64,000 bases of DNA from Callaeas wilsoni (GCA_013398955.1 VWPU01000914.1:62001-126000), one strand, 5' to 3'; numbered from the stretch's first letter, positions 12,500 to 26,519 are shown. Numbers and translations: made by a program. Notes: generated from the sequence alone by a model not told the origin.

Positions 12500-12612
12500 T
12501 TTTGGGCTCTGAGCAGCCTGGTCTAGTGAAAGGCATTCTTTTGCATGGTGAGGGAGGGGGGAACTAGTTCATCTTTGAGGTCCCTTCTAACCCAAACTAT
12601 TCTGATTCTTCA
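12500..12612 (+). mobile_element. CR1 LINE 3'-end fragment
   Basis: The + strand reads 'GGGCTCTGAGCAGCCTGGTCTAGTGAAAGGCATTC', then a G-rich stretch, 'GAACTAGTTCATCTTTGAGGTCCCTTCTAACCCAAACTATTCTGATTCTTC'. This is the CR1 3' tail in sense orientation, diverged and 5'-truncated. The ATTCTATG-type terminal repeat is eroded. Confidence 0.85.
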
Positions 12613-15600
12613 TTGAAGAAAATCTGGCTTAAAAGACAACATCCAGCAGTGTTTCTGAGTGACCTTGGTAGGTCACTGATGGGCTGCTTAGGGAACACAG
12701 CTGTCACTTCACACTGAAGTCCTGCAAGTAACATAGTACAGCAGAGTTCTGGAAATGTCTTAGCTTGGATTTTCTACTAGTTTGGGCCAAACTATGTAAA
12801 ACATGGTTAGTAATTAGTGATGGAATTGTAGTGGACGTTGCTAATGAAGGAAGCAGAAAAGTCTTACTTTTTCAGCTGTATTTTAGGCTTGCTTCAAGAA
12901 ATCTTTCTGTGGTTATAATTATTGAGACGTTAAACAGTGAACTTTGGCAGTAGTTGTGTAAGTTTTAGAAAGAATTTTAAGGTAAGAATGTCCATCTTTG
13001 GTATCTTTAATTGATGCTTTTGACTCTTAGGTGTTTGGTTTGTGGTAAAGCTCTTTGTTATCTCCATATAACAAAAGATAAAAGCCTTATCTGTACTGCA
13101 GAGATAATCCAAGTCTACCTTGGTTTTTAATTAATATGCTGTAAATGTTAAAAAATACTAAATGACATAAGAATCAAACTTTGTTTTCAGATCTGGAATT
13201 CCTTTAATAGGGGAGGTAATGAAAATGTGTGCGTATTTTATGCTAGTGCTCTGCCTCCTTTTCTGGTAAACAGAACCACTGTTGAAAATGAAGAGGTTTT
13301 ATAATTGATTGTCTCATCGTTGACCTCTTTAGGTGTTACAGCTAATAAAATAAATGCTTTCTGGAATAGCAAAAAGAAGCACTTGAAAAGTGGCAGCAGC
13401 AAAAATGAGAACTCAATCTCATCTTAGTCTTTTAGGGTGGGAACTCAAGCAATTTTTATGGGTTGTCCTTGATTAAATGACCTGAAGATATTTAGGTATT
13501 ACAGGCTAATTCAACGAGCTATTGTGTAATCTGCAACAAAGCAGCCTTAACTGTTGTCCTTTCTTTGTATCAGTATTTTCTAAGAACACTGAACATAATT
13601 TAAAAGAAAGACTGTTTTTCTGTTACACAAGATTATATTTTAGAAGTCTGGAGCTTGATAATTGGCATCTTGATATATTCTCCATCAGTATTTCTCTCTG
13701 GAAATCAGGTTTTGTGGACAGGTAGCCTGTGGAATGAAATCTTTGTTTTTCTCTCTCAGAAATGTTAATCTCTGCTTTTGCCTGAAGGCTCATTATAACA
13801 ATGATGCATTTTAGAGAGTTTAAAATTTTGATTGCAACAGTGTATGTGTGTTTACAGCCAGCTACCAAATATATTTAATGGGTGGGGACAATAAAACCAC
13901 TGAAGCTTTGCAAGTTGAGACTCTCTAGAAATAACTCTCATATTTCTCTGTGAAGCAATTATAGAGAAAGTGCTAATTGTTCCCAGCTGAATCACTCTTT
14001 CTTCTCATTTAATTGCTTCAGCTCACCATGGTTTGTAATAAAATATCACTTAAACCCTCCTGTAATTCTGTTGCTTTGGCTTTGTGTGAGAAGTGACATT
14101 TTAAAAAGAGTGACCACTTTCAATTTTCACTCTCCAGATTCTAGGATTCATAAGGCTGCTTTAAAGCAGGGAGAAAACAAGGAGGAAATGTGTTGGTTGA
14201 GACTATGCAGGATTGAATATTAGGGACAGGATATCTGTGTGTAAGGATGAAGAAAATCTAGGTTTCCTCCAACATTTTTTTCACCTAGTTTTCAAGAAGG
14301 AAGGAATGGCAAACTGGATATTTGGTAGAGATCTAGAAGTGGTTCCAGTTATCACTGCAGTACAGTTAAGTGTTTTTATGAGAAAAATGTAGTCTCTAGC
14401 TTTTCATTTTCTCGCCTTTGCACAGACACTTAAAAAGGTGAAGAATATGACTTTCTACTCTTGAAGAAATGTGAATAACCATCTTTACCTAGAACTTTGG
14501 TCGTATCTTTCCTAGACTATGCTAGGCTGTAGATGAGTGGTCAGAAATGTCAGACATTGATTTTCAAATATTGCGTAATTTGTATTACGCTATGGTAATA
14601 TTGATTAGTATGGTTAATGTTTTGGGGAATGGCTAGCTCTAAGCATTTAGATCTCTAGCAGAAACATGACAGAGCTGGTTCTCAGGATAAGATGGGAGCC
14701 ACTTGCTAAAGTGCCAGGACTGTATGGAGGACTTCTGATTTCCCTGTATCTGAGAGCCCTCCTGCTACATTTTGCAGATTTAAATATAGAAAAGTCTTCC
14801 TTAACAACTGCTGAGAGATTTATGAAGAAGAAACGCTCCCCCAAACAAAATACTCCCTTCTTTTGTAGTGTGCCAGATAGGTGTATGCAAGTGTTGTGGA
14901 AAAAAATAATTTACTAAGTCTTTTAAAAAGCACATTGGATATAATGTTACTGAGTGGAGTAATTTAGTACATTTTAATGTAATCCATTGTGCCTTTGTAA
15001 AATGGTGGTGCTTGTATGAATTTTTAAAAAAAGCTTAGAATTAGAGGACGGATAGTCTTCTGGGTGCACTGGATTGTAAAAGCCCAGAACTGGATATGGA
15101 TCCCAAGAAAGGTACTTCATGTTTTGATTTGAGTGGCTGGTGCAGCTCTGTAAGCATGCTCTTCATTCAGATCCCTTTTATGCAGCTGTCAGCAGTCTCC
15201 ACTGAGAAACTCTTTATGTAGGAATCACATCCTTTTTATTTGGCACCCTATCCACTGAGTTTACATGGCTTTTTGAATGCTGCTGATGCTGTAGCTGCGG
15301 CAGTTGAGAGCAGAAAGAGTTGCACTGGCTTCCTTCTGTGGGAGTGTATTCCAATATTTGGAAGCTACTCCTGGTAATAACTGTGTGACTTACTCCACTG
15401 GTAGAAGAAAGTAGATTGCTCTTTGGGGTTTGTAATATTCACTGATTCAAAGGCAGCAGTAACCAGCAGGTGTTCACGGGGCTTCCTCTGTAACACAGAG
15501 CATTACCACCCTTCTGAATTTTGTTACAAGGTCCACCCTTAGGGTTGTAAATTGACCTTAGATGAGAGGTCAAAGTAGAAACTAAGTCCCATATCCAAAA

Positions 15601-16157
15601 GTGTGTTACTCAAATGGATGAAAAAGCCAATGTCTTAGGTCTGTCTGTTCTGTGGGTAAGGAAAAATGCAGACCTTTCAAGGTGTATTACTTTGGTATTT
15701 TTGTCTAATCTATAGGTAAATAAAGATCAAAGCTTTTCAGGTCTGTCATTTCATGACATCTTTTCTTGAACGCAATTGAAATATATTTTATGACACTTTA
15801 GACAAAGACAAGCAGATCTCATTTGGCTACTTGAGGATTCTATAGTAGACGAGTGCAATTGCCCTCTTTCTTGGTGTCATTTTCTGTAGCTACCTTTTGC
15901 CTTACTGATACCTCTTGAGATTTTCAGTGCTTAAGCTGAAATGTAGTTCAGTTTACATTCTAAATCTAAGGAAGGTTATCCCAGTAGATGATTATTTATC
16001 TCTGCAATTGGAGTGTTCTGCGTATTTTACTCATTTTTTAAGCCCATAGAGTCAAAACCACTTAACTGAAGGGTTCAGGAAATGCCTGTATCAATGCTGC
16101 CAAATACTTACTATTTGAATCTATTAACAATCTTTTCTGGCCCTGTGCTGCAGTCAG

Positions 16158-16217
16158 AGCTGTGTGATTATGGAAAGTAAACAACTGAAGTACCTATGCA
16201 GGGAGCAAGAGTTAGAG
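16158..16217 (+). other. Exon-like segment, phase 0/0
   Basis: 60 bases (20 codons) between an acceptor (CTTTTCTGGCCCTGTGCTGCAGTCAG, ending 16157) and donor GTAAGC (16218). Open in phase 0; the peptide has a Lys/Glu/Leu-rich core (MESKQLKYL) and ends REQELE. The phase fits both the upstream donor at 8803 and the acceptor at 28337. It is short, so chance is a real alternative. No homologue is recognised. Confidence 0.22.
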
Positions 16218-17470
16218 GTAAGCACTTTCTGTTTGGTTTTTTCCTCTCTCAGGCCATGCACTACATATACTGTGCTGTCCGCTAAGCTGCTGCAGCTAGA
16301 CAGCTGAACCAACATATTTCAGGGTAGTATCATTAACTGAGTGCTGATACAAAAACCCACTGGACGGGATGAATCAGCTTCCATTTATTTGCAAATTGGC
16401 AAACCGTCATGTTCTTCCTCTGCTCTTCCTCTATGAAACTTTTATCCATCTTTCCCACTGCTCTTTTGCAAATAACAGTGTGTCCAGATATTCAGAAACA
16501 GGAAAGTTTTAAAGTAAGATACCGACTGATTTGTCAGCTGCCTTGTTCGGCACCGAGGCGGTGAGACACAGGATGCAGTTCACTAGGCGTTGGCACCAAG
16601 GAGAATTTTCCTCCTTGTAATCTGGCAAAATGCCATATCTCCTCACCAAAGAGATTGAAACAAAACATATTTTTCCCCATCATTATGCAAGAATTAAAAT
16701 AATAAACTGTTTTGAGATCTTGGCAAGCATCACTTTGGATTTTAATGGACTTTAATAATCTCTTAAGTAAAGTAATAATTAAATCACCCTTAATTAAATC
16801 ACTTCTTGTTAACACAGCTCTAGGATCCCAGGCCCAGGATGGAAAGCTGCAAGGCCAAGGAAGGCAAGCCTCTGCTTTGAATTCAGTGTCATATGGGCGA
16901 ACAACTGGCTGCGTTAGTCCTTTCTCCTTCCTCTAACTATACTTTTATGAAGCTTGACTTCATTGTAGGTCTGCTACAGTATTTTTTGTTTGTGTGTCAC
17001 AAAGAGAATTTTGGGTGTGTCGATGAGAGATGGGAACGTGAACAAAGGTCAGGCTGGATGGCAGGTAGGGATCGTGGCTGGCGAGTACGCCTGCAGGGAG
17101 GGTATTTGTATGAGATGATGATATTTGGCTTGGGAGGGGAAGTGACAGTGTTCTTTGGTTGAAGTGTTGACATGGCAATACTTACCACAGTAGCTAGGCT
17201 CTGTTGAACCTGTGGAAAATGGTGTTTAAAAATAAGTCCTCATTCATACTGATTCCGTTTTTCCTTTTCTTTCTTTAGTGCAATAAAGAGCAATAGCTTT
17301 GGGGTGCAGAGGAGTTAGAAGGGGACAGAGAAAAAGTCAGAGTGTAAAAGAACAGGACATTGCAAACAGGCTATAAAGCAAAATGGTTACAGTGAGTCAA
17401 ATGTGAGAGGAGGGTGGCTGGAGTCCTCTTGCCAGCAGACAGGCTGTCCCAGCACTCAGCAAAATAATAG

Positions 17471-17514
17471 CAGTCAACCAGAAAGGCATCCAGTCAACTT
17501 GGAAAGGCATCCAG
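17471..17514. repeat. Short tandem duplication (about 20 bp)
   Basis: CAGTCAACCAGAAAGGCATC is followed directly by CAGTCAACTTGGAAAGGCATC, a diverged local duplication in intergenic sequence. Confidence 0.8.
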
Positions 17515-17895
17515 ACTGTGGGCAGTGAAAGGTGAGAGCTGGGGGGTTCTTCCTTTTCAGGCAGATAAGTTTTAAAAGCTACTGCTTTTGTCAGTTTTCA
17601 GCTGATAAAAAAAAATCTGTATGCTGCTATTAAGCCTATATGATCCTTGGGAAACGTGACAAAAAAGGCTCAAAACTTGCTATTTATTTTCAGATATTTT
17701 TTGAAAGTGTATTTGGCACATGTAGTTTTTACAACTTGTCTCAGTGATATGCAATAAAAAAATAAGAAAGTATCCACAGGTGTTGGAGGTTGCTCAGCAG
17801 AAGCAGTGGCAAATTCTGTGGAAGAGCTCTGTGTCCTCTGCTGGGCCTGTCCTTGAGTTGCTAGGTGGGTGAGTCTTGGATACTGGCTGACAGCA

Positions 17896-17937
17896 GTTCT
17901 TTCAGTGAAGCTGAAGGTTCTTTCAGTGAAGCTGCAA
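17896..17937. repeat. 21-bp tandem duplication
   Basis: Two adjacent 21-base units share the first 18 bases, GTTCTTTCAGTGAAGCTG. It lies about 400 bases from the similar duplication at 17471. Confidence 0.85.
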
Positions 17938-19549
17938 AAATAGGGGAGTTTGCAAGCTCTGCAAGAACCAGGAAGAATTTAAAAGTTCATGAAGAGACAC
18001 CAGAGTGGCTGTGATGGGGCTTTTTTCACTAAAGGAAAGGAGTAATTCAGCAATGAGTAGTAAGGACAGAGCAGTGTGAACTCTGCAGAGCACTGTTACT
18101 GGCAGTAGTAACCCATTCCCTTGAATCATAGCAAAGTAAGAATAAGAAACTAAAGAGTAGCACAGAATGAGCTTAGCATGGAATGATTTCTGTACTCAAT
18201 GTGAAAGAAAACCGCAAACCCTGAACACCTGGGCAGCATCTAGTCCTTTGAAAAGATCCTTTAAAAGGGAGGAGAAATGCCATTGTGTTACTCATAGTGC
18301 CAGGTGTGTTGAAGGAAACGGGGCTTACCTCTTCATTTCTGGTCTGATGAAGAAGGATTTTGATTTTATTTAAGAGGGACTTTTTTTTCTCTAAAGGGAA
18401 CATATCTGCTAGTCTAAGTTTTTCCACAAGAACTCAACTCAGGAATTTTCTGTGTTTTCTAACTCATGTTCAAGAGAAGTAATGTTTAGCTATCTAGATA
18501 TGGTAAACACTTCTCATTCCTTCCCCTTTAAGTTAGCGTGAAATGGTAGGGAAAATATTTAAAGTAATTATCTCTTAGAAGCGGAGAAGGGGATTTGGTG
18601 GTCATTGCTAGGACTGTGGTTTAATGGGTTTTACTGGAGAGCAGGATATTTTGGAAAACATGCCTGTACTTTGGATGGCTATTCTAGAATCGTTTTTAAA
18701 AAATATATTCCTAAATTACTAATTAAAATCAGATGCAGCACAAAATTAATTAGTCTCCCTGTACTTTCCCTTGTCACCATGCAGTCCTCCTATGAGAGCT
18801 GTATGCCAGAAAGCCAGGAAGAGGGCAGTCTCACTACAAGCAATTCCATTTTACAGGAACAAAACCTAATTCCCAAGTTTCTTCACAAATATAACTATGT
18901 TAAATAGAAGATCTGTTCAGGATTGCATAACTACTTCTGTAGCAATTAGAGAAAACTACGTGGAAAAACTACAGTAGTAAGGCGTTTGTGTTTCTAGCTC
19001 ATCTCTCTGTAAGGTTTTCTTTCCTATTCTGTTAATGTAATACAGATATAACTGTACAATCAATTTTTCTCTCCAGTACAATTTTTTCTCATTTTCTCAT
19101 TTGTTGCTTGTCTTCCTAAGTGAAAAGAGTGGAGTCAGCTTGACAGAGCTAGCCAGCTTTCTGTAGACCAGGGGCATGTGATTTGTGGCCTGTAGTTGAG
19201 AAACCACTGGTATTAAGTTGTTCATGAAATCTGCTTCAGCAGCATGATGACTAGAGAAGGATGTCAGCCCTCAGGAGGGACCAAGCTGAACACTGTGCTA
19301 AGGAGTGGGAGAGAGAAATTCTGTAACTCACTTGACCACAGGCTGCTTAAGTCACTCAAAACTCTGGCTGAAACGCTGATGGCCCTGGACAATTAATCAT
19401 AGACTCTTTCTGTTAACTCTGCCCTGCTCTCTGACTTGATGCTGAGAAAACAGTATCTCTATCCAGGTTATTGCTAATTACGTTTATACTGCTAGATTAT
19501 GTGAACAGGTGATGTGAACTTCATTTTGAACCAGCATTTCTGTTTTCAG

Positions 19550-19743
19550 CAGCCTGGTTACTTGTTAGAGATACTTAGATCTCTCCGTCAAGATGTTCCA
19601 GGCAGCTGTTTCCTAGGGCAGCTGGTCCTCACAGGCCTTGCCTGTCCACTCTTCGAGGTGCAAGATGGGGATGGGGCTCCTGGGACTCTGAGCCCTGCTG
19701 AAGACAGAAATACTGCTGGGCAGCACACGCTGATAAATTCATG
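19550..19743 (+). other. Exon-like segment, 194 bases, fully open
   Basis: A good acceptor (CATTTCTGTTTTCAG, ending 19549) and a consensus donor (ATG/GTGAGT, donor from 19744) bracket 64 open codons plus two bases. The peptide starts QPGYLLEILRSL and has an acidic Gly/Pro-rich second half (EVQDGDGAPG). Base composition is more GC-rich than its surroundings. No homologue is recognised. It could be an exon of an unannotated transcript or chance; the phase (0 in, 2 out) does not join to the 28338 segment. Confidence 0.22.
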
Positions 19744-22370
19744 GTGAGTCCAAGATCAAAGAATTGTAGTGTGGGAAGCAGCCAGCTGGGGAATGAAATC
19801 GGAAGCCAGTTCAGCAATCCAGTTTTTCAAAAGAGAGAAAATGAGCCAGCTGAGAGCTTTCTGAAGGAGTCAAAGCAGAGGCCAAGGCAAAGAAAGGGAG
19901 GAAAACTTGGTGCCAAACTGCTGCCTGCCTCTGTGATCCCAAGCTTGCTTCCTCTCCTGCTGAGGCTGAAGGGGACACACGTAAATGGAGTTGGTGGTGT
20001 GAAAAGCCCTATCCCTAAGTGAAGGAAAATGGACCTAATGGAAGACCCTTGTGACTGCTTGTGGTACAAGGTGAGGTAACTGGGGAGTGTAAAGGGCTTC
20101 CCTACCTCGATACGGTAAGACACCAAGGCACCTGGTGAGGTCCAGGTGGCCGTGTCCAGCTCTATTTGTAGGGAAGGTTTCTATTTGTGTTTTCATTCTG
20201 AAATGGGAAAGAAAGAATTCTTTGGCTGGAGACCAGGTCATTTCACAAGGCTGGAAGAGACCAAAACATCTTGGATGAAATCTCATACGTGCCAGCACTA
20301 GGTGTTGGAAAGTTACTTTCATATGTGTTACATATATTGCAGTGTCTCTTGAAATGGCTGTTTAAGATAATTTGTTGTATATCTCATCTGTATTTTTGCA
20401 GTCATAAGAGCTACTCTTACTTTCACATGAGATATACAGAACTATTAGAGCTACGTAAAAAGAGGAAAAAATAGCGAGACCAAAACAACCACCAAAAAAC
20501 CCCAAACCTAAAGAAGCCCTCATTTAAAGGTAGCAGACTGCTTTTTAATTGAGGGACTTGGCAAGTTTTCCTCAGAAGGAAGAGGTGGGACTTGCCCCGT
20601 TTTGCCCAGACGATGACTCACATGCCAGTTTAATTCAAAGGGGAATAAAAATTAATTGTCTGTCTTTCCTCCTATACAGAACATTTTAATGTACCTTGAT
20701 TTCTCAGAGTATACTTCATAAAATAAAAGCTGAACAGTTCTACCTAGTCTTTAGAGGCAGAATCCTGAGGGTGTGCAAGGTCACAAAGTGCTGCTCTCCC
20801 AGCTTCCAAATTCCTCAGGAGCCAGAATTTGGTTGAAGTTGTGTCTCTTGACCGGACTGTTTATTGTCTCCCATTTTCAACATTCTTCTCTTGACCTGCA
20901 GTATTAGTTTATGAACTCCATTACAAATTCCAGTACTGCAGGTCAGTAGGTGGTGCAGAGGTTTTAAGTAATTCCAGGCTGGTTTGCTGTGGGGGTAGAT
21001 AGGGATGTATATTGAATCAGACTCAAGTTAGGTGTGGTTTATCTTGACTTTACTCAACTGAAGTAAACCAAATAACAGGAAAAATATCCTAATATAATTG
21101 TAATCAACTTCTGTGAGGTATGGACAGTCAGTGCTGAAATTATGGTTACAGGAAACTAAAACATTAATGAAATTGCAGTTTTGGAGCTGAATCTCTTCTT
21201 GACCTTTAAGTGAACAATAATTTCCAGGATAATTGAGTTAGTGTATATTTTTAAATAATTTTCATAACTCATTGCTAAACAGTGCCTGTGGCTTATTTCG
21301 AAGGCTGTGAACATTTTAAACACAGTCCTTTTTTACTGCAAAGGACTTCAGACCTAGAGTCATAAAGAACACGTGAACCAAAAATCTACTCCCCCACACC
21401 CTGCCTTTTGCTGAAGGCTAGGACAGGAAATTTTTTTTTGTGTGGGGGAACTTATGAAGGACAGTGGCTCTTCATTTGAAATCCAAACTGTTCTATTCCT
21501 TGGTTTTATGTGAATTTGAACCATTTGTGGATTGCCACCTAGAAGAGAAGAAAGTCCATCTCATCATATGTTCTCAAATTTATAGGGGGCTAAACCTGCT
21601 GTTTCTGCAGGGCCAATTGTAATGTAAAATTAAAAAAAGAAGTGACTTGCCATCTGCTATTTGAAAGTTGACACCAGAGTGTTGTTACTGCTCCCTTTGT
21701 CATCCCAGTACTCAGTAAAGATTATGGATGGGTATAAGGAAATAGAAAACAAGTCATAAAAATCTATTGGAGCTACAATCTTTTGTAGCAAGGGCAAAAG
21801 CCAAAGAGGAGATAAGCACTGTAATCATAAATTATAGGTCTACAATATACTGAACCTGATTGTCTTCTTAATCAATATCTTCTCTTGAGCACCTTGATAG
21901 GAATGTGCTGGCATAAAAACTGCAACGCTCTCACAGTTTGCTCCATGTTTCTTGGATTCTGATGTATTGCATTAAAACCTTTTTCGGTCATTATGGAGCT
22001 TTTAATATCTAGTACACACACTTAGGCTTCAGGACATCGTTGTAGCACGTACCAAGGAGATAGGGTGCTTGATGCCAGTGCTGTGTGTGGGTTTGTGTGT
22101 GCGTGCCCGGGTGTAACAGGCACGTGTGCAGGTGTGTTCCTTTGAACAGACATTCAGGTCTCAGTGGAATGGTTCTTTTTGAAGTATTAAAAGAACAAGT
22201 ATGAGGAGACGAGAAACTTGTTTTTGCTTCTGATTTTGAGATATAACAGCATCGGAAGCTCTGCTTTCTTTTTCTCCCAAGTTTTCATTTTCCTTAAGCT
22301 GGGGTAATGGCAGGGTATTGGCAATGACACCTCTGCCTGTGCAGTACTTTTCAGACGGGTGTTTATTGCT

Positions 22371-22510
22371 GGGGATTTCTGGGGATTTGGCGTCCTCGGG
22401 CCCCTTCCCTGCTGCCCTGCCGGTGCCCCCTCCGGCGCCTCGCTCACGGTGCGTGACTGACATCTTCTGGTGGCAGTTCCCTACTGCACAGCGGCCTGGG
22501 CGGCAAGTAA
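22371..22510. other. GC-rich CpG-containing patch
   Basis: A roughly 140-base stretch much richer in G+C than its AT-rich surroundings, with about ten CpG sites (GTCCTCGGGCC, CCTCCGGCGCCTCGC, CAGCGGCCTGGGCGG). It is preceded at 22080-22140 by a TG-rich tract. It might be a small CpG island, a distal regulatory element or the start of a non-coding transcript. No conserved coding sequence is evident. Confidence 0.5.
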
Positions 22511-25500
22511 TGAGGAACATTATAGGGCCCCAGAGCTTAAAAAACCCGTAACTGCTTTCCTGAAATTGTCATGCTAAGGTTTGTTTCGTAACCCTCAGAA
22601 TCACTGTCGTTGTGTTCTGCTTCAGCACCTTATTTACATATGCAAAGTCTTGCTCAAATTCTGTATTTGCAGTTATTCCTCGAGGTTTCCTTTGCAGAAT
22701 TCCTGAGTTTGATGACATTAAAAAAGAAGGGAGGGGAGGGGAACATTTAAAAAAATAAGTGTCAAGTAGATAAGATGCATTTTAACTGTATTGTCAAGTC
22801 AATGAATTTTAAAAATGCATTTGGCCTCCAACCTGCAGCTTTGGGACTACTGTCATAACAGCAAAGCCTCATTACAGCACAGGCTTTAGATTCTCATAAA
22901 TATAATTTCCTTAAGTAAAGCTTAAAGCAATGTCTTTTGGATGCTAGACCAATGCCTTTGATATTTCTCAGGAATTTACTGAGCTTCTATGCATCTATGC
23001 ACAAAGCAGTGGGAAGATAGGTATGTGTTTAATTTAAAAGAAGCTGATGGTTTTGTTTACAGGAATTACATTCTAGTCCTTAATCTCCATTCCTCTCTGC
23101 ATTCCTTTCATTCAGGAACTCAGACTGTTTACATGGTCTGCTTCCCTGACATTACGCTAAACCCTGAAAAGAAAGATGATTTCTCCAAAGTGGTCTGCAT
23201 TGGAAACCCCCCAGATGAATGGTCTGTGGGGAGAGCTGGTGGGACTTTAAAGATTGAGACTGCCAGCATTAGCATGGGTTGTTTGGCACCAGTCCTGAAA
23301 CAAGGGCTGTTGCTCATGCTCCAGATGTCTGCTTGCTTCTTAATGTGGTTGAGGGTATGGCGTCCTTGGGCCTGGGACATGCCATAGCCACTTACTAGCT
23401 GTGTTTATGCCTTTAATTTCTTCAAAGTAAACAAAACCTTCTAGAACACTTTCTCCTCCCAACTCTGACTTCTTGAGCAGGCAGTCCCAACCAGAGCTTT
23501 GTGTGGTTCCCTGTTTCCAGCAGTGCCACTGCTGTCCTGCAGTACAAGGAAGCTTCAGGACTGCTGGCACTGTCCTGCAAGAGCTTTCCCATAATTTTAA
23601 GTAAGTGAGGTGTCCAACCTCGTTCTTCCTTTGGGCCACCATTAATTTTTGAGTGATGTCCCTGCATGTGTTAGCCTGAGTGGACAGAGCTGCCTGTGCA
23701 CTGCTGCACGCTGTCCATCCCTTGATGTGCGGATCTTACATGTGGTCTTCAGAGCTCCACATGCAGTACAAGTTGAAGTACCCTTCCAGGCACTTTCCAT
23801 GTCATATCGACAATCTTTTTACTTTTTTCCCTTACTATTTGCCTTCCTGAAAGTTTTCAAATGCCTTGTGAAGATTGTTCAGAACACACCTATCTTCTGC
23901 TCCTCACAGAAACCTGAGGCTGTCTCTTCAGACAAGGTCTTCCTGAAATGAAACTAATTACTGAGACAACAGAGTTGTGGGTGAGCATTTCAAATAACCT
24001 TGTCTGTTTTCACTTTTTTATGCTGGTTCTGGTTTGAGTACAACCTACAAAGCATTAAAAGCATTGGCTCTAAAATCCAAAGCTGAGATAATGCCCTCAC
24101 CTACTAAAAGGATAATCCATCTCCTCTCTCTGTAAGTATGATGTGGTTTTGATCAGATTGATGTGACCAGCACTTAGTGAGGCTTTACAGCTCTTGACAC
24201 AGTCTGACATTACATGAACTTAAAATTAAGAGAGCATGCTGTGCTGAAGTGTAGAATGGGGCCAGCACTGAGAGGGGTTCCTAAACCCCTGCACAGTCAC
24301 TTCAGAGCTAAGTGCCAGAGTAATGCTTTGTCCTGTGCAGGGCCAGCTTGTCAGAGGGCAGCTCTGAATGGTTTGGGAGAGATTTATTTTGAAACTGGCA
24401 TTAAACTGAGATACCCACTTAGAGGTCTCCGGTGATGCCTGAATTCCAGTGTAGTCACTGGAGCTCATTTAGAGAATGATGCTGCTCCCTAATGCACAAA
24501 CCCAATGTCTTGTGCATGGAATTGTTTAATTGATCAAGTTTCTGCTGTGTATACTTGGAATTAAGCAGTAGCTACCCTTACAGATGACTGTATGTGGATA
24601 CCTATAGTCAGATGTCTCAAGCCAAATCCCCACCCTCACTAGAAAGTGATCCTCTTTTTTCAGCATCCACAAGTACCAGCATTTTCTAAAGAAAGTCTAT
24701 TCCAAATTGCCTTCCTGGACAGGTCATTTTAGTTCTGTGAAGTCAGTAGGTAGCCCTGTCAGAAATTCAGTCCTCTTCCTTTGTATGGAAAACAGATTTG
24801 AAAAACAATTTTTAAATATAATTGAAGTATTCTAATTAATTATTTAATACCTTTAAAAACTTTCATAACTGTAGCCCCTGGACACTCAAAACCATGTCAG
24901 TTCAGCTCCAGCATGAACTCTAGAACTGGAGAATTTCCTGAGGGTTGTAATCCATTAATTTCTCTCAAACTACTCAGCAGCATCCTGAGCAGATGGAACA
25001 ATCTTCCACCTTCTTCATAAAAGATGAATCTGGTCATATCTGTGACTGTATATGTAGATATACAGTAAATAAATTTCTCTTCCGTTTTTTGCATTCTGTA
25101 TTTTACAGTTTTTGTATATTTACAACTGAGTAGGAGGAAGAAATACAGCAAGTTGTTGATTTGAGTGACTTCTGAGCTGAGTAAGAAATGTCTTAGTCCT
25201 TACTAATTGTTACTGGCTGATTCTGAAGACCACGTTTTATACACCTGCCAGGTTCAGAAACTGCGCACAGCCCCGCAGTTAACACACCTGGGTTGCTCTC
25301 TGCTTTCCTCATCTTCCACAAAGTGGAGCTACAGCTGCACTGAGAGAAGGGAACGTGGAAAAACAGTTTAACCATAAGGAAATAATACTCTGCAGTGAAA
25401 AATAAAAGTTGAAGCTTGACAGCTGAAAGTGAAGGAGAGATAATTCATCAATCTAGCTTTGCAGTGCTCTAGATCCAGAAATGATAGAGGCTTCTCATCT

Positions 25501-26519
25501 TAATCCATCTGGAGTGAGCAATGAAGTGCGTGCATGGCTTGTACATGGCATACCCTTGCTTTACCATGGCACAAACCTTACTGGGGATGTGTTTCTTGTG
25601 GGAGACAGTGGTTGGATTTCAAAACTCTGGTTTCATTTACGGGTAGAAACGTGTGGTGGCACCTACTGCAACACTGAGTAGTGGTGACTAGTTTGTACTG
25701 TAACTACCCACAAGATACTCTGCAAGCAGCTTGGTGAAATCTCTAAAAACTCTTCATGATGCTTTACAGCTGAGTGAGAGTGTCCAGATATTCTTGAGGT
25801 TTGAGCTGTGTCAGGACCAAAACTCTAATCACTACTTCAGCCCTGTGTGGCCCTGTGTGACCTGAGATGAGGTAAGTGGCATTCAGTTGCTGCCTACAGA
25901 AGTATAATAATGCTTGCCACCTCATTACCAAAATAATTCTTCAGATATGATGGGCAAGGTTTATACAACGCATTGAAAATAAGTTATATAAGTTCCTAAT
26001 TAGGGAACTAATGGCCTTGTTAATATATAACTCTGCTACATATTACCTACAAAACTGTTTTCCTCAAATTCTCACAGACCAAAAAATTTTAGTCTCCTAC
26101 TTACGTGGAACAGAGGAAGCAGATACGTGAATTGCATAGGATTCCCTGAAAAAAGGCCTGTAAGAAGTAAAACCTGATCATCACAATGTAGCATTCTGCT
26201 ACTCAGGCTATTAAGTACTTAATTAGCTCCTAAGCATGCAAGAAGTTCAATTAACTAGGATAGTAAAACTGACCAAAAACCAACTACAGCTGTGGGTGGA
26301 ATCAGAGAAGATTTCGAAAATACTGCTGTGGACTGTAAAGCTGAAGAGACAAGACATCCAACCACGGGATATAGACAAAGGCAGTGTTGCCCCCAATTTT
26401 TATTGACGAAAACAGCAAACAAGGCGGATTTGCCATTTTGTATGAACTAATGCTCACTGATGAAGGTGAGAAGCTTGAGGGGTGAGAAATAGTGGCTGAT
26501 GGTATCGTGGGACTGATGA

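Larger units (their letters stand above)
8316..26519. other. Intergenic region, PAWR side
   Basis: About 18 kb downstream of PAWR with no recognised conventional gene. It contains exon-like segments (8707, 9731, 16158, 19550), a hairpin (9456), a CR1 tail (12500), local duplications (17471, 17896), a T15 run (10224-10238) and a GC-rich patch (22371). Other open frames are short (up to 132 codons) and unlike known proteins. Confidence 0.75.

Noticed and set aside
13194..13218. 25-base exon-like piece (TTTGTTTTCAG / GTAATG)
   Set aside because: Too short, and it breaks the phase of neighbouring candidates; such acceptor-donor pairs are expected by chance.
25844..25871. Short AG...GTAAGT segment
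   Set aside because: Under 40 bases with stops in most frames; no support beyond the donor.
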